Shown piece after piece: positions 26,839 to 35,335 of a DNA stretch of 64,000 bases. The DNA lies in contig NZ_CP089414.1 of assembly GCF_022394535.1 (NCBI RefSeq), forward strand, positions 2,604,001 to 2,668,000, written 5' to 3'. Made by a program: the position numbers and the translations under genes. The stretch is from Dyella terrae (GTDB taxonomy: Bacteria; Pseudomonadota; Gammaproteobacteria; Xanthomonadales; Rhodanobacteraceae). The notes under the pieces were generated by a model. The model was not told the DNA's origin. It ran no database searches and saw nothing but the letters and a program-made list of their open reading frames with translations. Each line of letters opens with the position of its first letter. Position 1 is the stretch's first letter.

Positions 26839-26846
26839 CATTCCGG

Positions 26847-27266
26847 TCAAGCAGCGGCCTGGATGGCGGCGCCCAGCTCGGCATTGGTATAGGCCTTGCC
26901 CCCGATCCCCCACGCACCGTCGACGGCGTACGTCACATTGACGAAGGTCCGTTCTCGCGGATGCGTGTCGGCTTTCAACTGGTCGATGATGTCGGTGACC
27001 TCGCCGATAAAGGCCTGCTTCACCTCGGCATTGGGGAAGGTCACGGTGGGCACCGTCACCTCGATCACGGCAAGCGAGTGGAACCCGCCGCCCACATAGC
27101 TTTCCGACTGCTGGCTCACCATTAAATGCCCAATCACGTTGGGCGCCATAAAGGCATTGTCGGTAAGACCGTGAACGCGAAGCAGCGCCTCCGCAACACG
27201 CGGCAACACCTCACGCTCGCCCTGGGCGGTAAGCAGGCCCTTGGTAACCTGAATTGAGATAGGCAT
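26847..27266 (-). CDS. Tautomerase-superfamily protein
   Basis: 139 residues. It begins Met-Pro, so removal of Met would expose the catalytic Pro1 of the 4-oxalocrotonate tautomerase superfamily. The length suggests a fused two-unit beta-alpha-beta protein, like cis-CaaD or malonate semialdehyde decarboxylase relatives. Substrate unknown. Start 27266 has AAGGAG 8 nt upstream. Longer in-frame ATGs cross the divergent TetR promoter. Divergent from the TetR gene across a palindromic operator, so probably repressed by it. Confidence 0.78.
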   Translation of the reverse strand: MPISIQVTKGLLTAQGEREVLPRVAEALLRVHGLTDNAFMAPNVIGHLMVSQQSESYVGGGFHSLAVIEVTVPTVTFPNAEVKQAFIGEVTDIIDQLKADTHPRERTFVNVTYAVDGAWGIGGKAYTNAELGAAIQAAA

Positions 27267-27362
27267 AGCAACAACTCCTTGGATTCTTGGGATGGATCGA
27301 ATCAGAGCTCTTGATTCATGCGCCACGGTCGCCATATAACGGTCGTGACGCGGCGATCTTTT

Positions 27363-27378
27363 CATAACGATCGTTATG
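27363..27378. promoter_or_regulatory. Palindromic operator between tautomerase and tetR-type genes
   Basis: CATAACGATCGTTATG is a perfect 16-bp palindrome in the 153-bp divergent region. A related half-site (ATAACGGTCGT) lies about 25 bp upstream. It is the likely binding site of the TetR-type regulator. Confidence 0.65.
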
Positions 27379-27419
27379 TCGTCAATCACCAAATAGTGAT
27401 CGCTACGTGGAGGCGTGCT

Positions 27420-27998
27420 ATGGCCCATAGGCCCGGTAAGAAGGAAGAAAGCAGGGCGAAGATCCTCAAGAGCGCGGGCCGGGGGTTTCGCAGCCGCGGT
27501 TTCGGCGGCTCCGGCGTGGACGGCCTGGCGAAGGACGCCGCCGTCACCTCCGGTGCGTTCTATGCCCACTTCAAATCCAAGGCGGACGCATTCCGTGAAG
27601 CCGTGGTCGAGGGACTCGCCGAGCTGAAGGACGGCGTGGAACAGATGCGCGCCCAGTGCGGCGCGCGCTGGCATAAGGAGTTCGTGGACTTCTACCTCGG
27701 CGACCGCCGCACCTGCGATCTTGGCGATAGCTGCGCCCTGCAAAGCCTTTCCGGCGAAGTCGCGCGCGCAGATGACGAAACACGCGAGGCTTTCGAGGTT
27801 GAACTACGCGGCATCATCGACGCCGTCGCGGGTGGGCTGGAGGGAACATCTAAAGCCAAACGCGAGGAGGCCATCAGCCTGCTCGCCCTGCTCGTGGGGA
27901 GCGTCACGCTTGCGCGTGCGGTCAAGGATCCCGCTGTGAGCAACGAGATCGCGGCAGCGGTGCGAAAGAGTGCGCTTGCGCTGCATGCGGCCCCATAA
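27420..27998 (+). CDS. TetR-family transcriptional regulator
   Basis: 192 residues. The N-terminal helix-turn-helix (about 10-55) reads RAKILKSAGRGFRSRGFGG, then VDGLAKDAAVTSGAFYAHFKSKADAF, the TetR signature. The C-terminal ligand domain has two Cys (QCGARW, RRTCDLGDSCAL) that might sense thiol-reactive compounds. ATG 27420 with GGAGG upstream. The gene probably represses itself and the divergent tautomerase gene through the 16-bp palindrome. Confidence 0.88.
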   Translation: MAHRPGKKEESRAKILKSAGRGFRSRGFGGSGVDGLAKDAAVTSGAFYAHFKSKADAFREAVVEGLAELKDGVEQMRAQCGARWHKEFVDFYLGDRRTCDLGDSCALQSLSGEVARADDETREAFEVELRGIIDAVAGGLEGTSKAKREEAISLLALLVGSVTLARAVKDPAVSNEIAAAVRKSALALHAAP

Positions 27999-28077
27999 CC
28001 ATGGCAAGGCTCAACGTCCTCCTTACCGATTCCGTGCCAAGCGCCACTGAAAAAAAATTCCGCAGCGATCCCTTGCT

Positions 28078-28098
28078 CCTCGATGTGCAAAATCGAGG
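28078..28098 (-). terminator. Hairpin downstream of the muramidase gene
   Basis: A CCTCGAT / ATCGAGG stem with a 7-nt loop lies 12 nt past the muramidase stop. An 8-T run follows 20-odd bases later, so it may act as a terminator. Confidence 0.4.
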
Positions 28099-28109
28099 TA
28101 TCGCCAGAC

Positions 28110-28901
28110 TCAAGCGGATATATAGGGCTTGACCAGCATTTGGAACGTGTGATCGTCCAGCGCATCGGTCACTGGTATTTGATGACTGGCCTGATACCGA
28201 TGCCAAGCCCCCACCGTCGTTTTCCCCCATAGCCCATCCATCTGCCCTGGATCAAAGCCCTCGTACCACAGACAGCACTGCGCCGTGCGAACGCGAAGGT
28301 CTGGGAGTTTGTCCTTCAGTAAGTCAAATTGCCGCTTTACCTTTCGGTCGTACTGATTGGAGGCAAAGCCGGGACCGTTATAGATCTTGGCAAATTTCAC
28401 CCAGTCCTCTTTCGCGAGCGCTTTGGCCGCACCACTCTCCACCATCTCACCGGCCATCGCTGACGCCTGGCCATCCTCCGCATTGACCATCGACAGAACA
28501 AAGCTGGTTACGTCGGCAAAACCGGCCTCCTGATAGTTTCGTCCAAGTGTCTGGCCGATTCCCCATGAACAACTTTGCAGAGCCTTGTCCTGATCGAGCG
28601 CGCACGCTTTTGCCAGAAACAGATACTGATCATTAAACGACCCATGATCCTGGTGATAAACCGCCGAGCTGATGTCGGCATTCGTTTCGTCATAGGCGTG
28701 ATCAGTTAGATTGCTGAAGCAGCGGGGCTCATAGAGAATCTGAGGACGCCTGTCGCGCAGATAACCGCAGTTGGGAAAGTCCGTCTCCACAAAGATGACT
28801 GCCCACAAATGTTGGGCACTCACCCCCGCTCGGTCGCAAGCAGCATCGAGCCCAACTAGCGTCAATGGTGTTCCTTTGCCGATCAAGGGCACGATATACA
28901 T
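28110..28901 (-). CDS. N-acetylmuramidase-type lysozyme with peptidoglycan-binding domain
   Basis: 263 residues. The N-terminal domain (about 15-185) looks like the DUF3380 muramidases: AVIFVETDFPNCGYLRDRRPQILYEPRCF has the catalytic Glu and the R-P-x-I-L-Y-E signature, then SWGIGQTLGRNYQEAGF. The C-terminal repeat (about 205-260) looks like a peptidoglycan-binding fold (FDPGQMDGLWGKTTVGAWHRYQ). It should cleave the MurNAc-GlcNAc bond. There is no signal peptide, so export needs a holin, secretion system or lysis. It lies 75 nt downstream of a lipoprotein gene. Phage-type endolysin and antibacterial effector are both possible. Confidence 0.82.
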   Translation of the reverse strand: MYIVPLIGKGTPLTLVGLDAACDRAGVSAQHLWAVIFVETDFPNCGYLRDRRPQILYEPRCFSNLTDHAYDETNADISSAVYHQDHGSFNDQYLFLAKACALDQDKALQSCSWGIGQTLGRNYQEAGFADVTSFVLSMVNAEDGQASAMAGEMVESGAAKALAKEDWVKFAKIYNGPGFASNQYDRKVKRQFDLLKDKLPDLRVRTAQCCLWYEGFDPGQMDGLWGKTTVGAWHRYQASHQIPVTDALDDHTFQMLVKPYISA

Positions 28902-28976
28902 GGCATACCTCCTGGGCTGCAACACAGCAATGCGAAGACAATGCGCTCGCCACGCCGCTGCCCTGCAGCATGGGTC

Positions 28977-30152
28977 TCACTTATCGGTCAGCTTCCCCAC
29001 TCCCACAAACTTCGTCGCGGGCGGAGGGGGCACGCTAGCTGGATTCTTCATGAGCTGGTCAACGAAGTTGACCCCTGCACGGGTTTGCTCGCCATTCGCT
29101 GAAAACTCGATGGGAACACTCCCCGTGCCGATCGTGTTCGATCCCTCATTGGTAACAAGCGCATCAGCATCAACTTGCGCGGCAAGGCTTCCCTTTCCAC
29201 TTGAGCTAAATAGCGCCTTGATGACACACCCAGCCGGGGACGGCAGCGGGGCGCCGGTTTCATAGGTGATGCCGTTGCCCGTACCGTGCAACTTCGTCAC
29301 ATCACACGTTGACTGAGATATATCCACTGTCCCCAACTTCACGCCGGCCGTTGATTTGAATGGAATCAAGAGATCCTTGCTCAGGGTGGCACTCTTTCCA
29401 CTCGCATTTATCAGCGCGACCGTGAGGATTGCATTCGTGCCAGGCGGAACCGCCGTCTTTCCACCAAAATCGGCCGTCACTGAAATACCTGTATTGGCTC
29501 CAGAAGGAGCATTCGACGTGTTCGTACTAATGGCCTGCGATATCACGTACTCCGCCGACGCCATGCTGCACAGAGAGTGGATCGACTCAATCTTTGCTAC
29601 TTCGACAGGAAGTATGATTTTGTCATTGGTCATGGTCGACAGGCCATCCATATACTGCTGGACAGCCACAGCGTAAGAAGTGGTCATCGCCTTGCCGAAG
29701 TTCGCCATCGTTGCGTCCGCGAAATAACCGGACAGGTAAGCGTTCTTCGTTCCTGAAGCCACCGTAGCGGACGCGGTCAAGCCATGAACCGTCGTGATGG
29801 GCTTTGCCACCGTAGCAAGCGCCGAGAACAGCGTACTGAAGGTGTCCCCTATGAAGTGCGCATCACCTTGCGCTGCATCGACTTTGTTGGCGAAATCGCG
29901 GCATTTCAACACCGAGTCGAGCAGAACGGCACCCAGGTAATTCTTCTTCCCTCCCATATCATCGGTCGTGGGGAGAGGTACGCCACCTGGGGGCGCCTTC
30001 CCCCCCGCAAGCGTGATGGGATTAACCAGCGCCTGATTGATCGGCGCGGCGGAGATAATGGAAGGATCTTTATTGCTTCTAAAGTAGGAACATCCGGAGA
30101 GACCGGAGATCGCGATCAGCAAAAGCACGCTCCACCAGAGAAAGGCTTTCAT
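28977..30152 (-). CDS. Large predicted lipoprotein, partner of the muramidase
   Basis: 391 residues. A lipoprotein signal with lipobox LSGC places Cys21 at the membrane. The mature part has a helical middle (about 60-200) and a beta-rich C-terminus with a paired-looking Cys pattern (QSTCDV, PAGCVI). It ends in a Pro-rich tail (ASVPPPPATKF). Family not recognised. First gene of a two-gene unit with the muramidase, so it could guard or anchor the hydrolase. That role is inference from position only. ATG 30152 starts the signal peptide. Confidence 0.65.
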   Translation of the reverse strand: MKAFLWWSVLLLIAISGLSGCSYFRSNKDPSIISAAPINQALVNPITLAGGKAPPGGVPLPTTDDMGGKKNYLGAVLLDSVLKCRDFANKVDAAQGDAHFIGDTFSTLFSALATVAKPITTVHGLTASATVASGTKNAYLSGYFADATMANFGKAMTTSYAVAVQQYMDGLSTMTNDKIILPVEVAKIESIHSLCSMASAEYVISQAISTNTSNAPSGANTGISVTADFGGKTAVPPGTNAILTVALINASGKSATLSKDLLIPFKSTAGVKLGTVDISQSTCDVTKLHGTGNGITYETGAPLPSPAGCVIKALFSSSGKGSLAAQVDADALVTNEGSNTIGTGSVPIEFSANGEQTRAGVNFVDQLMKNPASVPPPPATKFVGVGKLTDK

Positions 30153-30501
30153 TTCCGCTCCTTGAGCAAAAATTTCAGACGCCTCTACGCCACCTGTTTG
30201 CACAGACAGCACTGACAACGCGGCTACAGCACCCCATTCCATGTCCGTCGTCGAGAAACGGGAAAATCGTTTCGACGGAACACTGGCGGCAAAGGCTACT
30301 CCCCGATTCTTGCCGCTTCAATCTGTTACATATCAGATACATATCCCACGCCCTCCGACCATGCCTGATCGCGCCAAGCGCCATCAAGGCTCCGCGAAAG
30401 CGAGTGGTCTAATCGAGGCGGCCTTGTTCGCAACACGTCCACTTCGTGACGAGGGACGCAAGAAAGCACCCGAACGGGTGCGCCCGACAGGACGAACTCG
30501 C

Positions 30502-30534
30502 TCAACCTACAGGTGGCATCAGAAAAATCCTACA
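30502..30534 (+). promoter_or_regulatory. Conserved leader block of effector module 1, with RcsB-box-like motif (copy 3)
   Basis: 33 bp identical at about 31 positions to 50896-50928 upstream of module 2. The core is TCAACCTACAGG, then TCAGAAAAATCCTA (30519-30532). Such strong conservation in otherwise diverged non-coding sequence suggests a control element. Confidence 0.5.
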
Positions 30535-30632
30535 TGTTCAGCAGGAGCCCGGGCTTATGGTGCACACCGGGCGGCCCAAGGCTGTCCCGCGCCGACAACC
30601 GCTGTCTTGTCGTGCGCGTACCGTGCTGCTCT

Positions 30633-30710
30633 GGATCACGGAAGGAATCGTACCGAGGCGGCAAGTCGTTCAAGGAAGTACGAACGGACCGCAACCAGGG
30701 CGTGCTTTAA
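30633..30710 (+). pseudogene. Remnant of an X-T4SS immunity-like gene (leader plus last 17 codons)
   Basis: GGATCACGGAAGGAATCG matches the ribosome-site region of the immunity-like gene in module 2 (GGCTCACAGAAGGAATCG). It then jumps to GGKSFKEVRTDRNQGVL and a stop, matching that gene's C-terminus NACKEVRTDCSKGIL. The distance from stop to effector ATG is 34 nt in both modules. So about 800 bp of the gene has been lost here, with the ends kept. Both Cys codons of the end are also gone (C to F, C to R). It cannot make a protein. Confidence 0.72.
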
Positions 30711-30744
30711 CGCTCTCGCGCCGTCGCCAGTCAGGGAGACAAAC

Positions 30745-32016
30745 ATGGATGTGATGTCGAGATGCAAGATCATTCGCCTGGTCGCTACGCAGGGAAAATT
30801 GCGGGTGTACGAAATGGACGATGGCACCTGGTTGATGGTCTGGAACGGTACGGTGGCATGGCGCAACAACAATCCCGGCAGACTCAAGTTCGCGTTCGCA
30901 GGCAGCGCCGATGATCTGCACAGCCATGTAACGCGCACGAGGGAAGAAGCACTCGGCGACGCGCAACGGCGATACCAGGGTTTGATCGATCTTGACCCAT
31001 GGGGCAATGCCGTCTTCGAGAGCTACGACGCCGGCCGCGAAGCCCAGAAGAAGTTGTTGCGAGAAGGCGTGAAAGACGACACCGTCGAGCAACTGGTCTT
31101 GCGCTACTCCGCCCACGATTACAGCGGAAGTACACACCACATCAACCAGGTGGCCATCATTCACGCCACCGCCGCCGCAAGGGGCTCGGACCTGCACGGC
31201 AAGATGGTCAAGGACATGACCCCGCTGGAGATCAACGCGCTCGCCGACGGACTGGCGAAGGCCGAATCCTGGAAGGTCGGCGCAGTCGAAATGACTCAAC
31301 CGCTCAGCGACGAACAGCTGCGCTCTATCCTGGCCCAACACGCTACGCCATCCCCGTACGGCTACGCGCAGCGCCACCACGATACCTGGCGCGAGGGCGA
31401 TCATGGCCCCGGCGTGGCACAGCTTCAGCAGGATCTGGTCACGCTCGGTGTCAACGCCAAAGATGGGCGTCCGCTCGTGCCCGATCAGCACTTTGGCCCG
31501 CGAACGCACGAAGCCGTGGAAGCCTTCCAGCGCTCGCATGGATTGCACGCCGACGGCGTGGCCAGCTCGGCCACCATCAGCGCACTGGCGCACGCGAGAG
31601 CGCTTGCCCTGGCCGATGCGCCCAGCCTGCTTGACGCGCGACATCCCGCGCATCACATGTTCAAGCAAGCCTATCAATGCGTGGCGCGCATCGACGGGAG
31701 CCAGGGCCGCACGCCGAGCGCACACACGCAGATGTTCGCCGGTAGCCTCACTTCAGCCGCCCTGGGGGTAGGCATGAGCCAGATCGACCACGTTGTTTTG
31801 TCGGAGGACACCAGCCTGGGCATCGCCGTGCAGGGGCCGCTCGAATCGCCGTTCAAGCACTACGCGAGCGTGAACGCGATGGAGGCAGCCCAGACGCCGC
31901 TCGACGTGAGCAGCCGGCAGGCGGCTGCGCATATGGAGCTCGCTCAGCTCACCCACGCCAAGAACGCGGACGTCTCCCCATCACAGCCCGCCGCCTCATC
32001 CGACGCGCCACGCTAA
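30745..32016 (+). CDS. XVIPCD-bearing peptidoglycan-targeting X-T4SS effector (module 1)
   Basis: 423 residues, intact. Residues about 1-195 form a hydrolase-like domain with WRNNNPGRLKF, DPWGNAVFESYDAGREAQKK and ADGLAKAESWKVG, a layout seen in phage and effector cell-wall hydrolases. About 215-290 is a peptidoglycan-binding domain (GPGVAQLQQDLVTLG, FGPRTHEAVEAFQRSHGL). About 300-400 matches XVIPCD: HPAHHMFKQAYQCV, then MSQIDHVVLSED and GIAVQGPLESP. XVIPCD is the signal recognised by the X-T4SS coupling protein VirD4, so the protein is probably injected into rival bacteria to attack their wall. Catalytic residues are not certain. The ATG has GGGAG upstream. Confidence 0.82.
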   Translation: MDVMSRCKIIRLVATQGKLRVYEMDDGTWLMVWNGTVAWRNNNPGRLKFAFAGSADDLHSHVTRTREEALGDAQRRYQGLIDLDPWGNAVFESYDAGREAQKKLLREGVKDDTVEQLVLRYSAHDYSGSTHHINQVAIIHATAAARGSDLHGKMVKDMTPLEINALADGLAKAESWKVGAVEMTQPLSDEQLRSILAQHATPSPYGYAQRHHDTWREGDHGPGVAQLQQDLVTLGVNAKDGRPLVPDQHFGPRTHEAVEAFQRSHGLHADGVASSATISALAHARALALADAPSLLDARHPAHHMFKQAYQCVARIDGSQGRTPSAHTQMFAGSLTSAALGVGMSQIDHVVLSEDTSLGIAVQGPLESPFKHYASVNAMEAAQTPLDVSSRQAAAHMELAQLTHAKNADVSPSQPAASSDAPR

Positions 32017-32034
32017 AGTTCAAGGAAAACCGAC

Positions 32035-32604
32035 ATGCTTCCGAAAGCTGCCATGAAAGACTTCGACTTTGACCGACTGCATCGGGACATCGTTGCTGCT
32101 GCCCGGCAGGCCTTTACCGACGTACTGACCCAGCGCCCCGTCGATGACCTATGCGCCTTTGCCATCTACAGCGACTCGGGTGCCATGACAGTCTGCCCCG
32201 CCATGTGCACTACAGGGTTTCTCGCTGAGAAAGCGCGCGACGCACCGGACGAATACCTGTTCTACAAATACTCCCCGTCTGAATGGCCTCTCGAAGGCGC
32301 AGGCGCGGAAGAGGCGTTCGGCCGAATCTGCCGCATGCTCCGAGAGCATCTTTTTCATGACATCGACGACAGCGAACAGGCCTTTCATGCGTTTCAGCAA
32401 CGCTTGATGGAGACCTGCGTGCAGGCACAAGCGGAGCTGCGCGAATCACTCTTCGCGAAACGTGCGGACGACTTTCTTCTGCTAGTCACCATTTCCGACG
32501 ACGACGAACCCGCACAGGCACTTCAGTCCAGGGTTAAACGTCTGAACAACGCACGGATCGCCGATGAGTTCGACGCGTGGGCACATACCTGGAGCAACGC
32601 CTGA
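32035..32604 (+). CDS. DUF4303-like protein, candidate immunity or accessory gene
   Basis: 189 residues, no signal peptide, 18 nt downstream of the module 1 effector. The sequence LCAFAIYSDSGAMTVCPAMCTTGFL and YFYxxSPSEW-like FYKYSPSEWPLEGAGAEEAF fit the DUF4303 family, often linked to polymorphic-toxin immunity. Known immunity proteins for wall-degrading X-T4SS effectors act in the periplasm, whereas this one looks cytosolic. Its role as true immunity is therefore uncertain. AAGGA precedes ATG 32035; a second in-frame ATG is at 32053. Confidence 0.68.
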   Translation: MLPKAAMKDFDFDRLHRDIVAAARQAFTDVLTQRPVDDLCAFAIYSDSGAMTVCPAMCTTGFLAEKARDAPDEYLFYKYSPSEWPLEGAGAEEAFGRICRMLREHLFHDIDDSEQAFHAFQQRLMETCVQAQAELRESLFAKRADDFLLLVTISDDDEPAQALQSRVKRLNNARIADEFDAWAHTWSNA

Positions 32605-32624
32605 GTCGCCTCATGCGTCATCGT

Positions 32625-32975
32625 TCATTTGCCCTGCTGATCGGCGTTGACTTTGGTGAGGTAGGCGCTTAACACCGCCACCTCGCTGTCCTCGATCGGC
32701 GCGCCGTAGGCCGTCCGCATTTTGTTGATCTCCGCCGTCCATTCCGTTTGCGTCAGCGCAGGCTGCTTCAACACCATGCCGGCCGAATGGCAGATAAGGC
32801 ACTTGCCGGCAATATCCGAACCAAGACCCGGTGGAAACGAAGATTGGCTCGCTGGCAAATCCACCGATACCGAATGAATCGCGATAGGTGCGGGATGCGC
32901 CGATTGCGCGCAGGCCAGGTGCATCCATCCCAAAGCCAACGCCATCGATAGAGCAAAGGCATGTCTGATGTTCAT
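32625..32975 (-). CDS. c-type cytochrome subunit (SorB-like)
   Basis: 116 residues. A signal peptide ends near LACAQS. One heme-c site CLICH is at about residues 59-63, with Met in a later position as likely sixth ligand. The ATG lies one base after the stop of the molybdopterin subunit gene, so the two are coupled. This fits the periplasmic SorAB sulfite dehydrogenase, where SorB takes electrons from SorA. The small size also matches. Confidence 0.83.
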   Translation of the reverse strand: MNIRHAFALSMALALGWMHLACAQSAHPAPIAIHSVSVDLPASQSSFPPGLGSDIAGKCLICHSAGMVLKQPALTQTEWTAEINKMRTAYGAPIEDSEVAVLSAYLTKVNADQQGK

Positions 32976-32976
32976 A

Positions 32977-34218
32977 TCAGCCGACCTGGACCTTGACTGA
33001 TTCGATAACGTTGCGCATGAAGCCGCCCGGATTCCAATTGGCCTCTGCGGGTTGCTCGACGCCGTTGGTATTCACCGCCTTCACCATCAAAGTGTTTTCA
33101 CCCTTGGCGCTAGGCGTGTACTTGGCGTGCCAGCGACGGAAACTGTACTTGCCATGGTCTTGTTCCAGCGTGGATTCCTCCCAGTGCGCGCCACCGTCAG
33201 CAGACCACAGCACCTTCGCGATCCCCGCGTCCCCACCGAAAGCGATGCCGCGCACCTGCGTCGCATGACCGGCAAGTACCTTGTCACCATCGCGCAGATT
33301 GGTGATGAACGATCGCGGCACCATGCGATTGATCGGCACGCTCTTGTAGCCCGTCTGGCCGGGCACGACAGCCGCATGCGGCGTGTCGGGAATCAGATAC
33401 GCCTTGGCCATCCAGAAATTCGTATCCGGCTTGTCCAACACCTCGATATCGCTGAGCATCTTCACCCAATAGGTGGAGTACCAGCCGGGCACAATCAGGC
33501 GCAGCGGGAATCCATTGAGTAGCGGCAACTGCTCATCGTTCATGCCCCACGCCACCATGACTTCGCCATCCCTCGCGTGGTCGATGTCCAGCGACTTCAG
33601 GAAAGCCGGCGTGGCCGGCAACACGCCGCTATCGAGGCCTTTGAAGCGCACCTGCACTGCATCGGCATTCACGCCTGCCTTGTCCAGGATGTCCTTCAGA
33701 CGCACTCCCGTCCAACGCGCGCAACCCATCGCACCGTTGGCCCACTGCCCGCCAGCTATACGCGGATGGAACAAGCCACGCGAATTACCCGAGCACTGAT
33801 TGACGGCCGCGATCTCCACCGTTTCGAACTCGCTCATCAATTGCTTGAGGCTCAGCGTGAGTGGCTTGGCCACCTGGCCATGCACATTCAGGCGGAAGCT
33901 CTCTGCATCGATCTGCGTGGGTATGTAGGCCAGATGCCAGCGCACGAAGAAACGGTTGTTCGGTGTGAATACGCCCTGGTCGAACACATCGAACGGCGTT
34001 TCGAGCATCGGCGGCCGCGTCCGCAACAGCAGCATCTCACCCTTCTGTGGAAAGGCGCGAGTCAGCTCGCGCTGCCCATTGGCGAACGGTAGCTGCGCCG
34101 TCGGCGCATCAGCCGCTAACGCTTTGGCGCCACCGAATGCACCGATTGAACCCAGCCACCCGGCCGCGCGCAGGAAACGGCGGCGGGAGGGATCGTTGGC
34201 GTTCCACTTCTGATTCAT
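32977..34218 (-). CDS. Sulfite:cytochrome c oxidoreductase molybdopterin subunit (SorA-like)
   Basis: 413 residues. A Tat signal peptide (SRRRFLRAAGWLGSIGAF) sends the folded cofactor enzyme to the periplasm. The molybdopterin domain has the Mo-ligand Cys in NQCSGNSRGLFHP, then GAMGCARWTGVRLKDIL and LPLLNGFPLRLIVPGWYSTYWVK. The C-terminal Mo-co dimerisation domain is at about 300-410 (VRGIAFGGDAGIAKVLWSADGG). It oxidises sulfite to sulfate and passes electrons to the adjacent cytochrome. ATG 34218 starts the Tat signal; an in-frame start at 34320 is unsupported. Confidence 0.86.
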   Translation of the reverse strand: MNQKWNANDPSRRRFLRAAGWLGSIGAFGGAKALAADAPTAQLPFANGQRELTRAFPQKGEMLLLRTRPPMLETPFDVFDQGVFTPNNRFFVRWHLAYIPTQIDAESFRLNVHGQVAKPLTLSLKQLMSEFETVEIAAVNQCSGNSRGLFHPRIAGGQWANGAMGCARWTGVRLKDILDKAGVNADAVQVRFKGLDSGVLPATPAFLKSLDIDHARDGEVMVAWGMNDEQLPLLNGFPLRLIVPGWYSTYWVKMLSDIEVLDKPDTNFWMAKAYLIPDTPHAAVVPGQTGYKSVPINRMVPRSFITNLRDGDKVLAGHATQVRGIAFGGDAGIAKVLWSADGGAHWEESTLEQDHGKYSFRRWHAKYTPSAKGENTLMVKAVNTNGVEQPAEANWNPGGFMRNVIESVKVQVG

Positions 34219-34386
34219 CGCGACTCCCTCTTGCAGTGATTCCGCCCTCCGTGTCACGAAGAAAGCGACAAGCGCGGCTGGCACATATGCTCGATGACAT
34301 ATCCGCCGCCACCCGTCCAAGAGGCGTGAAACGCGCTACCCAATGAAGCCTACGGGGACATTCGGGAGCGCGCCGCCGACTACTTG

Positions 34387-35124
34387 CTACTGACTGGAAA
34401 GAGCAAAGAACTTCACGATACCGGCCGACCCCGATGCCGAATTGTCCTGCAGATAGTTACCTGCCTTGAAGTAAACCGTGCCGCTATCCCAGCTCTGATC
34501 GTACGTGAACGAACGCGTCGCGCCATTGACGGTCACCGTCACCACGCGGTCGGACTGGGCGATCCGGTAGTCGATGCGATCGCCCAGCGCCAACCCGTGC
34601 GCTAGCGTAAAGCGCTGCTCTGTGCTGCCGGGGCTCGCCTTGACCCCCACCACGATGTCGCCCTTCGACCAGCGGATCTTGAGCGCCTCCGAGCCTTTAC
34701 CGTCACCGTGAATCTGCCCCACGATAATGCCGCCACTGCTTGGTTGCTGTGTAACGGCCAGCGAGGCGCTCAGGGTGTGCTGGCCGGAGAATGTCCACTC
34801 TCGCGTGTCGCGTAATTCGGAGCGCGGGTAATGCGACCCTCGCGTGCTTGCGCCGTTGTCCGGGCAGTTGAACACCATCGCTTGGGCGTCGGCGTCGTAA
34901 TAGAAATACGCGCTGGAGAAATCACGCAGCGTGGGCTGCTTCACTTCCTCCACACTGTCTCCGCGAGCGACAGGGGTCTGCAACTTGAAGGTCGACAGGT
35001 CAACGTGCTGGCCAGGTGCGCCTGATGAAGACACGCCCTCGGCGAGCACTGCGTTTGACAACGCCAACAAGCCAGTCATGGCGACGGCACCTACCCAGCG
35101 ACCCAACTGCTTCTTGCCTTGCAT
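34387..35124 (-). CDS. Polysaccharide lyase family 7 alginate lyase
   Basis: 245 residues. Signal peptide ending NAVLAEG. The PL7 jelly-roll landmarks are in order: RSELR (about 103-107), QIH (QIHGDGKG) and YFKAGNYLQ near the C-terminus, which together form the catalytic groove. It cleaves alginate by beta-elimination. The length is near that of single-domain PL7 enzymes. ATG 35124 has AAGGAG 8 nt upstream. It is divergent from a hydrolase gene. The enzyme is probably secreted to use or remodel uronate polymers. Confidence 0.86.
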   Translation of the reverse strand: MQGKKQLGRWVGAVAMTGLLALSNAVLAEGVSSSGAPGQHVDLSTFKLQTPVARGDSVEEVKQPTLRDFSSAYFYYDADAQAMVFNCPDNGASTRGSHYPRSELRDTREWTFSGQHTLSASLAVTQQPSSGGIIVGQIHGDGKGSEALKIRWSKGDIVVGVKASPGSTEQRFTLAHGLALGDRIDYRIAQSDRVVTVTVNGATRSFTYDQSWDSGTVYFKAGNYLQDNSASGSAGIVKFFALSSQ

Positions 35125-35335
35125 CGAGCTGACTCCTTGCATCGGTGATCGCGTGATTGCCTGATCGATCAGCAACGCCTGGGTCGCAACGGTGGATGAC
35201 CGGGCTGTTGGATGGCATTCATGCAGATGTGGGTGAGGCGGAGGGCGCCGGGTTGACTTCAATATTCATCCAGGGGGAATCTGTCAGGTGCCTCACCGAC
35301 CGATGGACCACAGACAACCACAGCATGGAGATGCT

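Noticed and set aside
28110..32604. Prophage interpretation of the muramidase and effector genes
   Set aside because: No capsid, tail, terminase, integrase or holin genes are nearby, and the effector has an XVIPCD, which points to type IV secretion.
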